Part shown: positions 24,390-34,003 of the stretch, one piece after another | Numbering within the stretch: position 1 is the stretch's first letter | Layout: the number at the start of each line of letters is the position of its first letter | NCBI RefSeq assembly: GCF_014646995.1 | Contig: NZ_BMOI01000017.1 | Span: forward strand, 10,563-74,562 | Origin: Curtobacterium luteum | GTDB lineage: Bacteria; Actinomycetota; Actinomycetes; Actinomycetales; Microbacteriaceae | DNA: 64,000 nucleotides | Direction: 5' to 3' | Position numbers and translations under genes: made by a program | Notes under the pieces: generated by a model | Told to the model about the DNA's origin: nothing | What the model saw: the letters and a program-made list of their open reading frames with translations, nothing else | Databases searched by the model: none

Positions 24390-26113
24390 CGTGCTGCTCC
24401 TTCCTCGATGACCTCCGTCACCGTCTCGACGATCAACGCGAAGGACACCGCTCCCGGGTCCCTCGTCCCCACCGCCTGGTCGGCGTGGGTCTTCGCGCGT
24501 CCCTTGCGGGGCACGAGGTCGGCGGTCGCGTCCGCGGCCGCTCGGGCTGCCGATGCGGCGGCACGCCAGGCGTCGGCGACGGACGCGCCGTCCCGGACGG
24601 CGGACCCGAAGGCCTCGTCGAACGGCACGAGGGCGTCCACCATCGTCTTGTCTCCCGGTACCGCGCCGAAGGCGAGGACGGCCGACGTGGCAGCGTGCAC
24701 GGCCTCCGCGACCTGCGCCGACGACGGACGCGACGTGTCCCCGACGGCGCGACCCAGCGCCTCCAGGGCGGCGCCCCAGATCGCACCGGACGTGCCGCCG
24801 GCCTTGTCCGACCACGCGTCGGCCGCCACGGCGAGGAGTCCGCCCGCCCCGACGCCGCGACCCAGTGCCTCCCGGGCGGCCGCGTCAGCGGCGAGCGCCC
24901 CGCGTTGCATGCCGATCCCGTGGTCGCCGTCACCGGCGACCGCGTCCATCTCCCCGAGCTCGTCGACGTGCTCGTCGACGACGCGGCGGGCGGCGGCGAG
25001 CGCTGCGGCGACCCGCGCCGCGACCTCCTGCGACTCGGGGGAACCGGTGCCGACGTCGATGCCGTCGGAGGCCTCCAGCTCGGACTCCGGCAACCGCTCG
25101 GACACGACCGCGCCGCCCTTCCGGAACGCCGGGGTGTCGGCGGGCGCTGCCCAGAGCCGCTCGAGCTCGTCGTCGAGCCAGAACAGCGTGAGCGAGACGC
25201 CGGCCATGTCGAAGCTCGTGACGAGTTCCCCGACCTCGGGCTCGACGACGACGACACCGGCCTCCTCGAGGAGTCGGGCGACCGAGCGGTAGACGACGAA
25301 GAGCTCCTCGTACTTGACGCTGCCGAGGCCGTTGAGGATCGGGACGACCCGCGCTCCCGCCGCGTCGACGCCGTCGGGCACCTCGTCGAGCAGGCGCGCG
25401 ACCAGCAGCGACGCGAGTCCCTCGGCCGTCGGGACGTCGGTCTCGTCGATGCCGCGTTCACCGTGGATGCCCATGCCGATCGCCATGCGACGCTCCGGCA
25501 CCTCGAAGAGCGGTTCGGCCGCGCCGGGCAGGGAGCAGCCGGAGAAGGCGACGCCGAACGAGCGGGTGCGGTCGTTGGCCCGCGCGGCCACGGCCGTGAC
25601 GTCATCGAGCGAGCGGCCCTCCTCAGCGGCGGCACCCGCGACCTTGAAGACGCAGAGGTCACCGGCGATGCCGCGGCGCTCCGCGGCACGGTCGGCCGAG
25701 GCGGACACGACGTCGTCGGTGACCCGGATCGTCCGGACCGGGATGCCCTCGGACTCGAGGGTGCGGGCCGCGGCGTCGAAGTTGAGGCAGTCGCCGGCGT
25801 AGTTGCCGTAGGAGAACAGCACCCCGCCACCGTGCTCGGCTGCGCGGGCCACCCCGGCGACCTGCTGCGCGGACGGGCTGGCGAACAGGTTGCCCATGGC
25901 CGCTCCGGCGGCCAGGCCGTGCCCGACCAGGCCGCCGAAGGCCGGGTAGTGCCCGGAACCGCCGCCGATGACGACCGCGACCGTGCCGTCGGGGCTCGTG
26001 GTCGCACGCGCCACCCCGCCGTGCACGCGGCGGACCCACCGCTGGTTGGCGAGGACGAAGCCGTCCGCCGCCTCGTCCGCGAAGTCCGCGGGGTCGTTGA
26101 AGAGCCTGGTCAT
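24386..26113 (-). CDS. Dihydroxyacetone-kinase-family kinase (DhaK-DhaL fusion), likely erythrulose kinase
   Basis: A 575-residue two-domain kinase. The DhaK part (residues about 1-330) starts [19 protein letters not shown], with the substrate loop [12 protein letters not shown] and the histidine that covalently binds the ketose in [10 protein letters not shown]. The DhaL ATP-binding part (about 370-575) has [13 protein letters not shown] and [17 protein letters not shown]-dependent kinases of this build phosphorylate dihydroxyacetone, or erythrulose in tetritol pathways (LerK/DerK); the TIM and RpiB partners favour erythrulose. It overlaps the downstream isomerase and the MFS stop by ATGA. 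Confidence 0.88.
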   Translation of the reverse strand: MTRLFNDPADFADEAADGFVLANQRWVRRVHGGVARATTSPDGTVAVVIGGGSGHYPAFGGLVGHGLAAGAAMGNLFASPSAQQVAGVARAAEHGGGVLFSYGNYAGDCLNFDAAARTLESEGIPVRTIRVTDDVVSASADRAAERRGIAGDLCVFKVAGAAAEEGRSLDDVTAVAARANDRTRSFGVAFSGCSLPGAAEPLFEVPERRMAIGMGIHGERGIDETDVPTAEGLASLLVARLLDEVPDGVDAAGARVVPILNGLGSVKYEELFVVYRSVARLLEEAGVVVVEPEVGELVTSFDMAGVSLTLFWLDDELERLWAAPADTPAFRKGGAVVSERLPESELEASDGIDVGTGSPESQEVAARVAAALAAARRVVDEHVDELGEMDAVAGDGDHGIGMQRGALAADAAAREALGRGVGAGGLLAVAADAWSDKAGGTSGAIWGAALEALGRAVGDTSRPSSAQVAEAVHAATSAVLAFGAVPGDKTMVDALVPFDEAFGSAVRDGASVADAWRAAASAARAAADATADLVPRKGRAKTHADQAVGTRDPGAVSFALIVETVTEVIEEGAAR

Positions 26114-27552
26114 GCGTTCGTCTCCTTCGTCGAGCGCGTCGCGGCGGCGTGCGGGTCCTCCGCGCGCTCCGCAGCCCCGCGCGGCCGGGTCGTCGCCACG
26201 TGGGAGGTGTCGAGCAGTTCGTCCGCCTTCGCCCCGCCGAAGAACTTCGTGCAGAAGATCATCACGGCCGCCACGAACGCGAGGACACCGAGCGAGACGA
26301 TGCCGAACGCGCCGCTGTCGGTCGGCACCACCTCGTTGATCGCGGTCCGCATGATCGGGGCGACGAACCCGCCGAGGTTGCCGAGCGAGTTGATGAGGCC
26401 GATGCCCGCGGCCGCTGCGGCACCGGTGAGGAACGCCGTCGGGTACGCCCACGTGATCGGTCCGACGGCGAGGAAGCTCGCGACGGCCAGCGTGATGAAC
26501 AGGATGCCGAGGATCGGCTGCCCGTTCGCGCCCGCCCACGCCGACCCGAGGATCGACAGTCCGGTGGTGACGTAGAACATCGCGCCCCAGCGGCGCCGGC
26601 GTCCGACGGTGTCGGCCTTCGAGCCGACGAGGTAGCACGCGACGAGCCCGACGAGCCACGGGATCGCGGCGACGAGGCCGACCTGCCAGCCGACGTCCTG
26701 CCCGAGGAGCGACGACACCTGCTGCGGCAGGTAGAACGTGGTGCCGTACACGGCGACCTGCAGGCAGAAGTAGATGATCGTGAAGTACCAGACGCGGCCG
26801 CTCGCCATCGCCTTCCAGATGCCCTTCGGGCCGTCCTCGTTCCGCGCGTGGTCCTCGCGGGCCATCGCCGCGGTGAGGGACGCCTTCTGCCGGTCGTCGA
26901 GCCACTTCGCCTGCTGCGGGCTGTTCGTCAGGAAGAACAGCGCGGCGACCCCGGCGAGCACCGCCAGGATGCCCTCGCCGAAGAACATGACCTGCCAACC
27001 GTGGAACGGGGTGACCTGGTCGCCGACGCTGATGAGCCCGCCGGACAGCGGAGCGCCGATCATCTGCGAGAACGGCTGCGCGAGGTAGAAGATCGCGAAC
27101 ATCCGCACGCGGACCTTGTTCGGGAACCACTCGGACAGGTACATGATGACGCCGGGGAACAGGCCGGCCTCGGTCACGCCGAGCAGGAACCGCAGGACGA
27201 TGAACATCGTGTCGTTCGTCGTGAACGAGAACAGCGCGGCGACGATGCCCCACGTGACGGCGATGCGGGCGAGCCAGAAGCGGGCACCGAACCGCTTGAG
27301 CAGCAGGTTCGACGGGATCTCGAAGATCGCGTAGCCGATGAAGAAGATCCCTGCGCCGAGGGCGAAGGCGGCGTCGGAGATGTTCCGGTCGACGCTCAGG
27401 GCCTCCTCGGCGAAGCCGACGTTCGTGCGGTCGAGGAAGGCGACGAAGTACAGGATGACGAGCATCGGCATGAGGTGCTTCGTCGCCTTGCCGATCGCCG
27501 ACCTGAGGGCGGGATCGTGGGTGGACCCCAGGGCGGGGCTGGTTGCGGACAC
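26110..27552 (-). CDS. MFS transporter, anion:cation symporter type
   Basis: A 480-residue major facilitator transporter with 12 predicted helices and a central loop (residues about 210-260). The N-terminal segment LVILYFVAFLDRTNVGFAEE, the cytoplasmic FGARFWLARIAVTWG and PGVIMYLSEWFPNKVRVR are signatures of the ACS subfamily (tartrate, galactonate, tetritol/sugar-acid uptake). It is expected to import the pathway's substrate. GTG 27552 is chosen because GAAGGAG precedes it by about 5 nt. A 95-bp gap separates it from the SDR gene, so a secondary start of transcription is possible. Confidence 0.88.
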   Translation of the reverse strand: MSATSPALGSTHDPALRSAIGKATKHLMPMLVILYFVAFLDRTNVGFAEEALSVDRNISDAAFALGAGIFFIGYAIFEIPSNLLLKRFGARFWLARIAVTWGIVAALFSFTTNDTMFIVLRFLLGVTEAGLFPGVIMYLSEWFPNKVRVRMFAIFYLAQPFSQMIGAPLSGGLISVGDQVTPFHGWQVMFFGEGILAVLAGVAALFFLTNSPQQAKWLDDRQKASLTAAMAREDHARNEDGPKGIWKAMASGRVWYFTIIYFCLQVAVYGTTFYLPQQVSSLLGQDVGWQVGLVAAIPWLVGLVACYLVGSKADTVGRRRRWGAMFYVTTGLSILGSAWAGANGQPILGILFITLAVASFLAVGPITWAYPTAFLTGAAAAAGIGLINSLGNLGGFVAPIMRTAINEVVPTDSGAFGIVSLGVLAFVAAVMIFCTKFFGGAKADELLDTSHVATTRPRGAAERAEDPHAAATRSTKETNA

Positions 27553-27647
27553 GGTCGCTCCTTCGCGATCGGGTGGGTCTGACTGGAGGCACGACACGCG
27601 ACGAGCACGTCGGCTCGCTCTGGTCGTGGGGCTGGGCCCGGGGCGCT

Positions 27648-28409
27648 TCAGTGCATGTAGAGGCCGCCGTCGACGTTGAGGGTCTGGCCGGTGACGAACC
27701 CGGCGTCCTCGCTGATGAGGTAGGCGATCGCGGCGGCGATGTCCCGCGGGGTGCCGATGCGCGGCAGCACGCCGTCGGCGGCCATCGCGGTCTTGCGCTC
27801 CTCGGAGAGCGTGCCGCCCATGATGTCGGTGTCGATCGGGCCGGGGGAGATCGCGTTGACCGTGATCCCCTGGTGTCCGAGCTCGCGGGCCATGCCCCGC
27901 GTGAGCCCGACGACGCCGGCCTTGGCAACCGAGTACGGCGTCTTGCTGAACGTGCCGCCGCCCCGCTGCGCCGACACCGACGACAGGTTCACGATGCGGC
28001 CGTAGCCGTTCCGGACCATCGACTGCGCCGCCCGGAGGCTCGCGAAGTGCACGCCGTCGAGGTTGATGCTCAGCACGCGGTGCCACTCCCCCTCGGGCAG
28101 GTCGAGGTAGGCGTGTGCGGACGAGACGCCGGCGAGGTTCACGAGGGCGGCGATCGGCGGCAGCGCGGCCTCGATGGTGTCGAACGCGGCGCGGACGGCT
28201 GCCTCGTCGGCGACGTTCGCGCCCGCCCCGACCGCCTGCACGCCGTGCTGCTCGCGGATCTCCGCGGAGACCTGCTCGCTCGCGGTCTGGTCGAGGTCGA
28301 TGACGCCGACGTTCCACCCCTGCTCGGCGAGGTGGTGGGCGGTGGCGCGGCCGATGCCGCGGGGTGATGCTGCGCCGGTGAGGACGACGGTCTGCTGTTC
28401 GGTGCTCAT
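27648..28409 (-). CDS. SDR-family sugar/polyol dehydrogenase
   Basis: A 253-residue classical short-chain dehydrogenase. The cofactor loop is VVLTGAASPRGIGRATAHHL (with one extra residue), the NNAG-type motif reads LVNLAGVSSA, and the catalytic serine and YxxxK are in NLSSVSAQ and PYSVAKAG. The C-terminal FVTGQTLNVDGGLYMH is typical. In the proposed pathway it would oxidise a tetritol such as D-threitol to the ketose (DthD-like), but its substrate is inferred. ATG 28409; the 3HCDH gene lies 11 bp upstream. Confidence 0.88.
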   Translation of the reverse strand: MSTEQQTVVLTGAASPRGIGRATAHHLAEQGWNVGVIDLDQTASEQVSAEIREQHGVQAVGAGANVADEAAVRAAFDTIEAALPPIAALVNLAGVSSAHAYLDLPEGEWHRVLSINLDGVHFASLRAAQSMVRNGYGRIVNLSSVSAQRGGGTFSKTPYSVAKAGVVGLTRGMARELGHQGITVNAISPGPIDTDIMGGTLSEERKTAMAADGVLPRIGTPRDIAAAIAYLISEDAGFVTGQTLNVDGGLYMH

Positions 28410-28420
28410 GACGTGTCCCC

Positions 28421-29374
28421 TCAGTGGATCGGCGCCGGGCCGAGCTCGTCGAGGAGCTTCTGCATCGCGACGTACGCCTTGTTCCGGTAGGCCACGAGTT
28501 CGGGCGCGCGGTCGGCCGGCACGTCCAGGTAGCCGGCACCGGACTTCGTGCCCAGCTCGCCGGCGTCGACGTGCTGCTGCAGCGACGGCGGTGTGGCGAA
28601 GCGCTCCGGCCAACGGGTCTGCAACGACTCGAAGCAGAACGCGTAGACGTCGAGCCCGGCCATGTCGGCGATCGCGAACGGGCCGAAGAACGGCAGGCGG
28701 AAGCCGAACGTGGTGCGCACGATGGTGTCGATGTCGTCGGGGGTGGCGATGCCCTCGTCGGCGATCTTCGTCGCCTCCTCGAACAGCGCGTACTGCAGGC
28801 GGTTGAGGACGAACCCCGTCGAGTCCGTGACGCGGGCCGACTGCTTGCCGGTCGCGGCGACGACGGCCTCGCCGACCTCGATCGCGTGCTCGTTCGTGGT
28901 CGGGTGCGGGATGAGCTCGACGCCGGGGATGAACGGCGCGGGGTTCGAGAAGTGCACCCCGAGGAACCGCTCGGGGCGGGTGACGGCCTCCGCGAGGGAC
29001 TCGATGAGGATCGTCGACGTGTTCGACCCGATCACGGCGTCGGGTCGCGCAGCCTCGCTGATCCGACGGAGCGTCGCGTGCTTGATCTCGATCTTCTCGG
29101 GAACGGCCTCCTCGATGAAGTCAGCCGTGGCGACCGCCTCCTCGATGGACGCTGCAGCGCTGAGGTGTGCGTCCACGCGGGCGACGGCGTCCGCGGGGAA
29201 CAGGCCGTCCGCGACGAACTGCTCCGTCTCCGCGATGAGCCGGGCGCGGTTCGACGCAGCGATCTCGGCCGAGACGTCCGCGATCCGGACGGTGTGGCCG
29301 GCGAGGGCGAGGACCTGAGCGATCCCGCCGCCCATGTAGCCGGACCCGACGACGGCGATGTCGAGGGTGCTCAT
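28421..29374 (-). CDS. 3-hydroxyacyl-CoA-dehydrogenase-family oxidoreductase
   Basis: A 317-residue NAD-dependent dehydrogenase of the 3HCDH fold. The N-terminal Rossmann motif is IAVVGSGYMGGGIAQVLALA, and the catalytic region has SNTSTI (residue about 125), GVHFSNPAPFIPGVELI (His) and GFVLNRLQYALFEEA. Within this family, L-gulonate 3-dehydrogenase-like and 3-hydroxybutyryl-CoA enzymes look alike; a sugar-acid or polyol role is suggested by the operon. It overlaps the sugar isomerase by 4 bp (ATGA). Confidence 0.85.
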   Translation of the reverse strand: MSTLDIAVVGSGYMGGGIAQVLALAGHTVRIADVSAEIAASNRARLIAETEQFVADGLFPADAVARVDAHLSAAASIEEAVATADFIEEAVPEKIEIKHATLRRISEAARPDAVIGSNTSTILIESLAEAVTRPERFLGVHFSNPAPFIPGVELIPHPTTNEHAIEVGEAVVAATGKQSARVTDSTGFVLNRLQYALFEEATKIADEGIATPDDIDTIVRTTFGFRLPFFGPFAIADMAGLDVYAFCFESLQTRWPERFATPPSLQQHVDAGELGTKSGAGYLDVPADRAPELVAYRNKAYVAMQKLLDELGPAPIH

Positions 29375-30369
29375 CGAGTTGCTCCTTGCTTCGTCGCCCC
29401 GACCACCGAGGTGGCAAGGACGGATCGGATGTACTGCTGGTTGGTCGCGCAGACGCCGAGGCTGTCCCCGCCGTACTGCTCGGTCATGACGATCCCGCGG
29501 AACCCGTCGGCGACGGCGTCACGGAGCACCTGCCGGTAGTTGATGAGCCCGGTCTCCATGGTGCTCGGCGCGCTCGTCGCCCAGGAGCCGTCCCCGGCCT
29601 CGTCGCGCGTGTAGTTCTTCACGTGGAGGTAGTTCGTGTACGGCAGCGTCTTCGCGAACAGCTCCCGCCAGTCCTCCACCGGACGGTGCAGGCGGATGAG
29701 GTTCGCGACGTCGGCGTTCAGCCCGACGGTGTCCAGGCCGATCTCCTCGACCAGGCGGACCGCGCTGTCGGCGGTCCCGAGGTAGGTGTCCTCGTACAGC
29801 TCGAGGGCCATCGGCAGGCCGACGCTGGCGGCGTGCTCCCCGAGCTCCCGCAGCCGCTTGACGGCGGCGTCCCAGACCTCCGGGTCGTCCGGGTCCTTCG
29901 GGCCCGGCGCCGTCCAGAACCACAGGGCCTTCCGCTGCGCCTCGGTGAAGGGCTGGTGCAAACCGGTCGAGAAGACCTGCATGCCCCACTCGGCCGCGGC
30001 GTCGATCGTGCGGTGGGCGTACGCGAGGTTGTCCTCCTCGTGCCCGGGCTGGATGACGCTCTTCCGCTGCAGGTGCACGGACGGGATGCCGATGCCGTGC
30101 GCCGCGGCGATCGCGAAGAGCTCGTCACGGCGGGAGCGTTCGAGGTCGGCGGGGCGGATGTGGCTGTCGGCGAGTTCGGCGAGCGAGAAGCCGGCGGCCG
30201 CGATCTGCGCGAAGACGTCGTCCCACACCTCGGCGGGGGCGTCGTGGAACGCCGTCCCTTCGCGGGTGACCTGGGCGAAGCCGTGCAGGCACGCGGCGAT
30301 GGGCCACGTCTCGTCCGTCCAGGTCGTCGGGTCCCAATCCTGGGTGACCCAGTCCTGTGGTGATGCCAC
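29371..30369 (-). CDS. Sugar phosphate isomerase/epimerase (TIM barrel)
   Basis: A 332-residue xylose-isomerase-like TIM-barrel protein, the first enzyme gene of the operon. It contains WDDVFAQIAAAGFSLAELAD, the metal-binding strand MALELYEDTYLG (Glu), VGLNADVANLIRLHRP (Asp) and the C-terminal HVKNYTRDE and IVMTEQYGGD. It probably isomerises or epimerises a keto-sugar. The ATG at 30375 lies only 1 nt from GAAGGAG, whereas the GTG at 30369 is 7 nt from it, so GTG is the better start. Confidence 0.84.
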   Translation of the reverse strand: MASPQDWVTQDWDPTTWTDETWPIAACLHGFAQVTREGTAFHDAPAEVWDDVFAQIAAAGFSLAELADSHIRPADLERSRRDELFAIAAAHGIGIPSVHLQRKSVIQPGHEEDNLAYAHRTIDAAAEWGMQVFSTGLHQPFTEAQRKALWFWTAPGPKDPDDPEVWDAAVKRLRELGEHAASVGLPMALELYEDTYLGTADSAVRLVEEIGLDTVGLNADVANLIRLHRPVEDWRELFAKTLPYTNYLHVKNYTRDEAGDGSWATSAPSTMETGLINYRQVLRDAVADGFRGIVMTEQYGGDSLGVCATNQQYIRSVLATSVVGATKQGATR

Positions 30370-30415
30370 GTGCATGCTCCTTCGCAGTCGTGCGGTGCGG
30401 TTCAGCCCCGAACCT

Positions 30416-30456
30416 CTTTCCTATAGGAAAGATACTCGGAAACGGCCGGAGCGCAA
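30416..30456 (-). promoter_or_regulatory. Promoter and 16-bp palindromic operator of the tetrulose operon
   Basis: Reading leftwards, -35 TTGCGC (30456-30451) and -10 TATCTT (30434-30429) are 16 bp apart. A perfect palindrome CTTTCCTATAGGAAAG (30416-30431) begins at the -10 and covers the expected start site. It lies between gntR and the operon, so it is the likely GntR operator. Confidence 0.72.
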
Positions 30457-30480
30457 CCCGTCCGCGCGATCAGGCTGCGG

Positions 30481-31197
30481 TCAGGCCCCGTGTGACGCGT
30501 CCGCCCGGGACCGGACGCGCACGTTGTCGATGTGCACCCGCATCGCGGACACCGCGGCCGACGGGCTGATCGCGAGGGCGTCGAGGATCGACCGGTGCTC
30601 GGCCACGGCTCGCGACGTGTCGTCGTCTCCGCCCCCGACGATCTGCCGCATCCGGTGCACCCGGGTGGTGATGATCTCGGACATCTCCTCGAGGAACGGG
30701 TTGTGCGTCGCGTCGAAGAGCACCTGGTGGAAGTCCCAGTCGGTGCGGAAGAACCGGGCCATCAGCTCGTCCGGCACGGTCCCGACCTCGATCGCGGCCA
30801 CCTCGGCGGCGACCTCGGCCTGCACCGCGAGCGCCGCGTCCAGCCGCTCCCGCAGGGCGTCGACGTCACCGCGGGCAGCGAGTTCGACGGCGCCGCTCTC
30901 GACGATGAGCCGGGCGTCGAACAGCGCCTCGAGCTGGTCGCCGGCGAGCGGTGGCGCGACCCGGTAGCCCTTGTTCGCCTCGCGCGTGACGAGCCCGGTC
31001 CGCTCGAGCTGCACGAGCGCCTCGCGGACGGGCGTCGGCGAGACCCCGAGCGTGCGCGCCAGTCCGTCGATCGACAGGCGCATGCCCGGTTCGACGTCGT
31101 GACCCATGAGGAACTCGAGCACGCGGTCGTAGACCCGGTCGCGGAGTCCGAGCTGCGTGATCCGCTCGCTGCCGAACCCGGCCATGGTGCTCGTCAT
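30481..31197 (-). CDS. GntR/FCD-family regulator of the tetrulose operon
   Basis: A 238-residue FadR-type regulator. The winged helix (residues about 15-80) includes LSIDGLARTLGVSPTPVREA and LERTGLVTREANKGYRV. The all-helical FCD ligand domain (residues about 95-225) has the metal-binding pattern FHQVLFDATHNPFLEEM and AVAEHRSILDAL. It sits directly upstream of the operon on the same strand, and a palindromic operator lies in the gap. A TATGAT -10 box 6 nt before ATG 31197 makes its own message leaderless. The effector is probably a tetritol, tetrulose or its phosphate. Confidence 0.9.
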   Translation of the reverse strand: MTSTMAGFGSERITQLGLRDRVYDRVLEFLMGHDVEPGMRLSIDGLARTLGVSPTPVREALVQLERTGLVTREANKGYRVAPPLAGDQLEALFDARLIVESGAVELAARGDVDALRERLDAALAVQAEVAAEVAAIEVGTVPDELMARFFRTDWDFHQVLFDATHNPFLEEMSEIITTRVHRMRQIVGGGDDDTSRAVAEHRSILDALAISPSAAVSAMRVHIDNVRVRSRADASHGA

Positions 31198-31203
31198 GGT
31201 CCG

Positions 31204-31209
31204 ATCATA
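31204..31209 (-). promoter_or_regulatory. -10 box TATGAT of a leaderless gntR promoter
   Basis: On the minus strand TATGAT ends 6 nt before ATG 31197, with no Shine-Dalgarno sequence; a direct repeat TGATC lies on either side of the upstream 15 bp. Confidence 0.6.
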
Positions 31210-31256
31210 GAGAATCGACGATCACCGACCCGGGCGGATGCCCGCCGACCCGCGAG

Positions 31257-32790
31257 TCAGCGCGTGAACTCCACGATGACGTTCTGCTCCCCGCCACCGC
31301 CGAACCGGAGGGGTGTGCGCTCGTCGAAGCCGTCGGCACGCAGGACCGCGGCGACCCGCTCGAGCTCCGCGGGATCGTCACCGACGTACCAGACGGTGCG
31401 CAGCCCGTCGGTCTCCTTCGCCGCGTTCACCGCGCCGTGCATCCGGGCGAAGAAGTAGTTCATGCCGACCGAGTCCGTCTTCGTCCACAGGTCGCGCAGG
31501 CCGGCGACGGAGGACGGGTATGCGATCGTCAACTGGTCGGCGGGCCGCCGCATCTTGCCGAGGATGAGCCCGGCCGGCCCGACCTCGTCGTGCCGTGCGT
31601 CGGTGAGCTCCTGCGCGGCCGTGGCCAGGTCGGTCGTCATCGGCGACGCGTACCGGACGCTCCACCAGACCTGCCCGGCGGGCACCAGGAACGCGACGAG
31701 CAGGATGCCGCTGATGACGCCCTTGGCGTACGGCAGCAGGGCGACGATGCCGGCGGCGGCCAGGATCGCGAGCGCCGGAGCAGAGTACGTCAGGTAGCGG
31801 CCGCTGTAGACCGGCTTGCCGAAGTGGGACGCCGCGAGCAGCACCACGGTCGGCAGCACCAGCCAGGGCAGCAGCACGACGAGCGCTTCCGAACGGCGCC
31901 GCAGCGCGGACCCGACGGCGAGCAGCACGAGCAGCCACGACACCACGGCGACCGCGGTCACGAAGGTCCTCGTCGTGTCCACCAGGGCGAAGTCGAAGAA
32001 CTGCAGCCGCCACGAGCTCTCGATCGCGCCGCGCAACGAGGGGGCCTGCAGCCACGCGATCTGGCGTGACTGCGGGATCGCTCCGTGCACGAACGGCAGC
32101 GCCGCCGCGGCGACCAGCACGAGTGCCGTCGCAGCGGCGGCGAGACCGACCCACCGCCGCCTCGGTGCCGAGACGAACCGCAGGAAGACGCTGAGCGCGT
32201 GCGCGACCAGGACGAGTGCCGCCCACAGGAACACCAGCACGGAGAGGTACGCGACGACGGCGTACAGCAGCCACCACGCGACGACCACCAGGGGCGGTCT
32301 CCGGGCATCGGAGACGTCGAGCGCGTGCACGAGGAGCACGGTGGAGAGCACGGCGAGCAGCAACTCGAACGCAGGCGATCGGCCCGTGGTGCCGGCGGCG
32401 GCCACCACGGGCAGGAGCGGCATGACGATCGCCGCGACCGTCGCGGTGGCGATGGAGAACAACCGTTCGGCCAGCAGCACGAGCAGTCCTGCGGCCAGCC
32501 CGATCGCGACGGCGGACGGGAACCGCAGCGTGAACGGGCTGTACCCGACCAGGTCGAACCAGACGTGCATCCCGACGTAGTACGCCGCGTGCACGAGGTC
32601 GATCCGGCCGACCAGGTCCTGCAGGGCGTCCCACGAGCGCGTCGACGCCGCGATGGTTGGCGGTCTCGTCCAACCAGACGGTGCGGTGGGTGATCGCGAC
32701 GAGGCTGATCAGCGTGCCGAAGAGGGTCGCGGCCCCGGCGACGAACCACCTGGCGCTCCCGCGGCTGGTCCGGCGGACGTCGACGTGCAT
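31257..32790 (-). pseudogene. GT39-like membrane glycosyltransferase, frameshifted near the DE motif
   Basis: About 510 codons with 10-12 hydrophobic segments, as in ArnT/GT39-type polyprenyl-sugar transferases. From ATG 32790 the frame reads MHVDVRRTSRGSARW, a first helix, then the catalytic-loop start THRTVWLDETA. It then shifts: removing one T of the TT at 32657-32658 gives DETATIAASTRSWDALQDLV in the frame that continues through MHVWFDLVGYSPFTLRF to the stop at 31257. The gene is therefore broken by one inserted base, or the base is a sequencing error. A TACGCT -10 box 7 nt before ATG 32790 supports a leaderless transcript. Confidence 0.82.
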
Positions 32791-32797
32791 GCCCGCA

Positions 32798-32803
32798 AGC
32801 GTA
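32798..32803 (-). promoter_or_regulatory. -10 box TACGCT of the frameshifted glycosyltransferase
   Basis: TACGCT on the minus strand ends 7 nt before ATG 32790; no ribosome-binding site is seen. Confidence 0.5.
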
Positions 32804-32836
32804 TGGGACCGGGACGGCGCCGCGGGCCGCCGCTCG

Positions 32837-33946
32837 TCAGGGCACCTGGGCGAACCGGATCGCCCCGCGCTCCCGGAGCCGGAAGCCGAGGTGCTCGTAC
32901 AGCCGGATCGCGCCCGTGTTCGTCGCGGCGGCGTGCAGCATCGGGACCTCCCCGCGCTCCCTGATCCCGTGCGCCACCGCGAGCACGAGGCGCCGACCGA
33001 GGCCCTGCCCGCGGTACCCGTCGTCCGTGCACACCGCGCTGATCTCGGTCCATCCCGGCGGGTGCAGGCGCTCCCCGGCCATGGCGACCAGTCGGCCCTC
33101 GCGGCGGATGCCGAGGTAGGTGCCGAGCTCGATGGTCCGGGGCAGGAACGGCCCGGGCTTCGTCCTGGCGACGAGGTCGAGCATCTCGGGGACGTCGTCG
33201 GCCGTGAGCACGACCGCCTCCGGATCCGGTGCTCCCGCCACCCCTTCGCCCGTGAGCTGCACCCCGCCGGCACCGTCCAGCTCGTTCCACCCCGGTGGTA
33301 GGACGGCGGACGGATCGACCCGGAAGCCGGCGCCCGGTCCGAGCAGCGCCGCGACGTCCGCCCAGTCCTGCTCCGTCGGGTGCACCGGGACTCCGGTCCA
33401 CACCGAGACGTCGGGGCGGTACCGGACGATCTCGCCGCGGCGCTCGGCGAAGCGGGCGTGCACGCCGTTGAGGGAGGCGAGGGCGGGGTTGTCGAGCATG
33501 CGCGTCGGCGTGCCGTCCTCCGCGGTGGTCAGGTCGAGCGTGCGCACCGTGGCACCGCGCGCGTCGGGCACGAACCCCCGTTCCTCGAGGAGCCGTCGGA
33601 CGCCGTCCGTGAGTCCGGCCGTGTCGACCACGACCGCTGAGGCGAAGCGCACGGTCGCGGCGTCGACGGCGGCGTCGACGAGGTCGCCGAGCGCCGGTCC
33701 CACAGCGTCGACCCCGGCTCGGACCTCGACCTCGCCGGGGCGGGTCAGTGCGCTGAGGTGCGCACCCGGAGCGCTCGACTCGGCGACCGCATCCGAGACG
33801 ACGGCGTCGCCGCGCCCGTCGACCGCGCCCGACGCGACGGCGTCGCCCGGCCCGTCGCCCGCGCCCTGGTCGTCGTGCGTCCACCGCTCGACCCGGGGGT
33901 CGGCGGTGGCGGAGCGACGGACGACGGTGACGGGCGAGGTGGTCAT
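32837..33946 (-). CDS. GNAT-family N-acetyltransferase, two-lobed
   Basis: A 369-residue protein, about twice the size of a single GNAT domain. The C-terminal lobe (residues about 235-369) has the acetyl-CoA motif A EISAVCTDDGYRGQGLGRRL and the FR47-type end MLHAAATNTGAIRLYEHLGF. The N-terminal lobe (about 90-230) looks like a degenerate GNAT with FASAVVVDTAGLTDGVRRLL. Before it lies a low-complexity region with two copies of GDAVxSxAV. It acetylates an unknown amine. Divergent from the small membrane gene at 34016. Confidence 0.82.
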   Translation of the reverse strand: MTTSPVTVVRRSATADPRVERWTHDDQGAGDGPGDAVASGAVDGRGDAVVSDAVAESSAPGAHLSALTRPGEVEVRAGVDAVGPALGDLVDAAVDAATVRFASAVVVDTAGLTDGVRRLLEERGFVPDARGATVRTLDLTTAEDGTPTRMLDNPALASLNGVHARFAERRGEIVRYRPDVSVWTGVPVHPTEQDWADVAALLGPGAGFRVDPSAVLPPGWNELDGAGGVQLTGEGVAGAPDPEAVVLTADDVPEMLDLVARTKPGPFLPRTIELGTYLGIRREGRLVAMAGERLHPPGWTEISAVCTDDGYRGQGLGRRLVLAVAHGIRERGEVPMLHAAATNTGAIRLYEHLGFRLRERGAIRFAQVP

Positions 33947-34003
33947 GCCCCCAGTCTCCGACCCCGGCGCGGTGTCCGACGGATCGTTGCGGACCGTGAC
34001 GGC

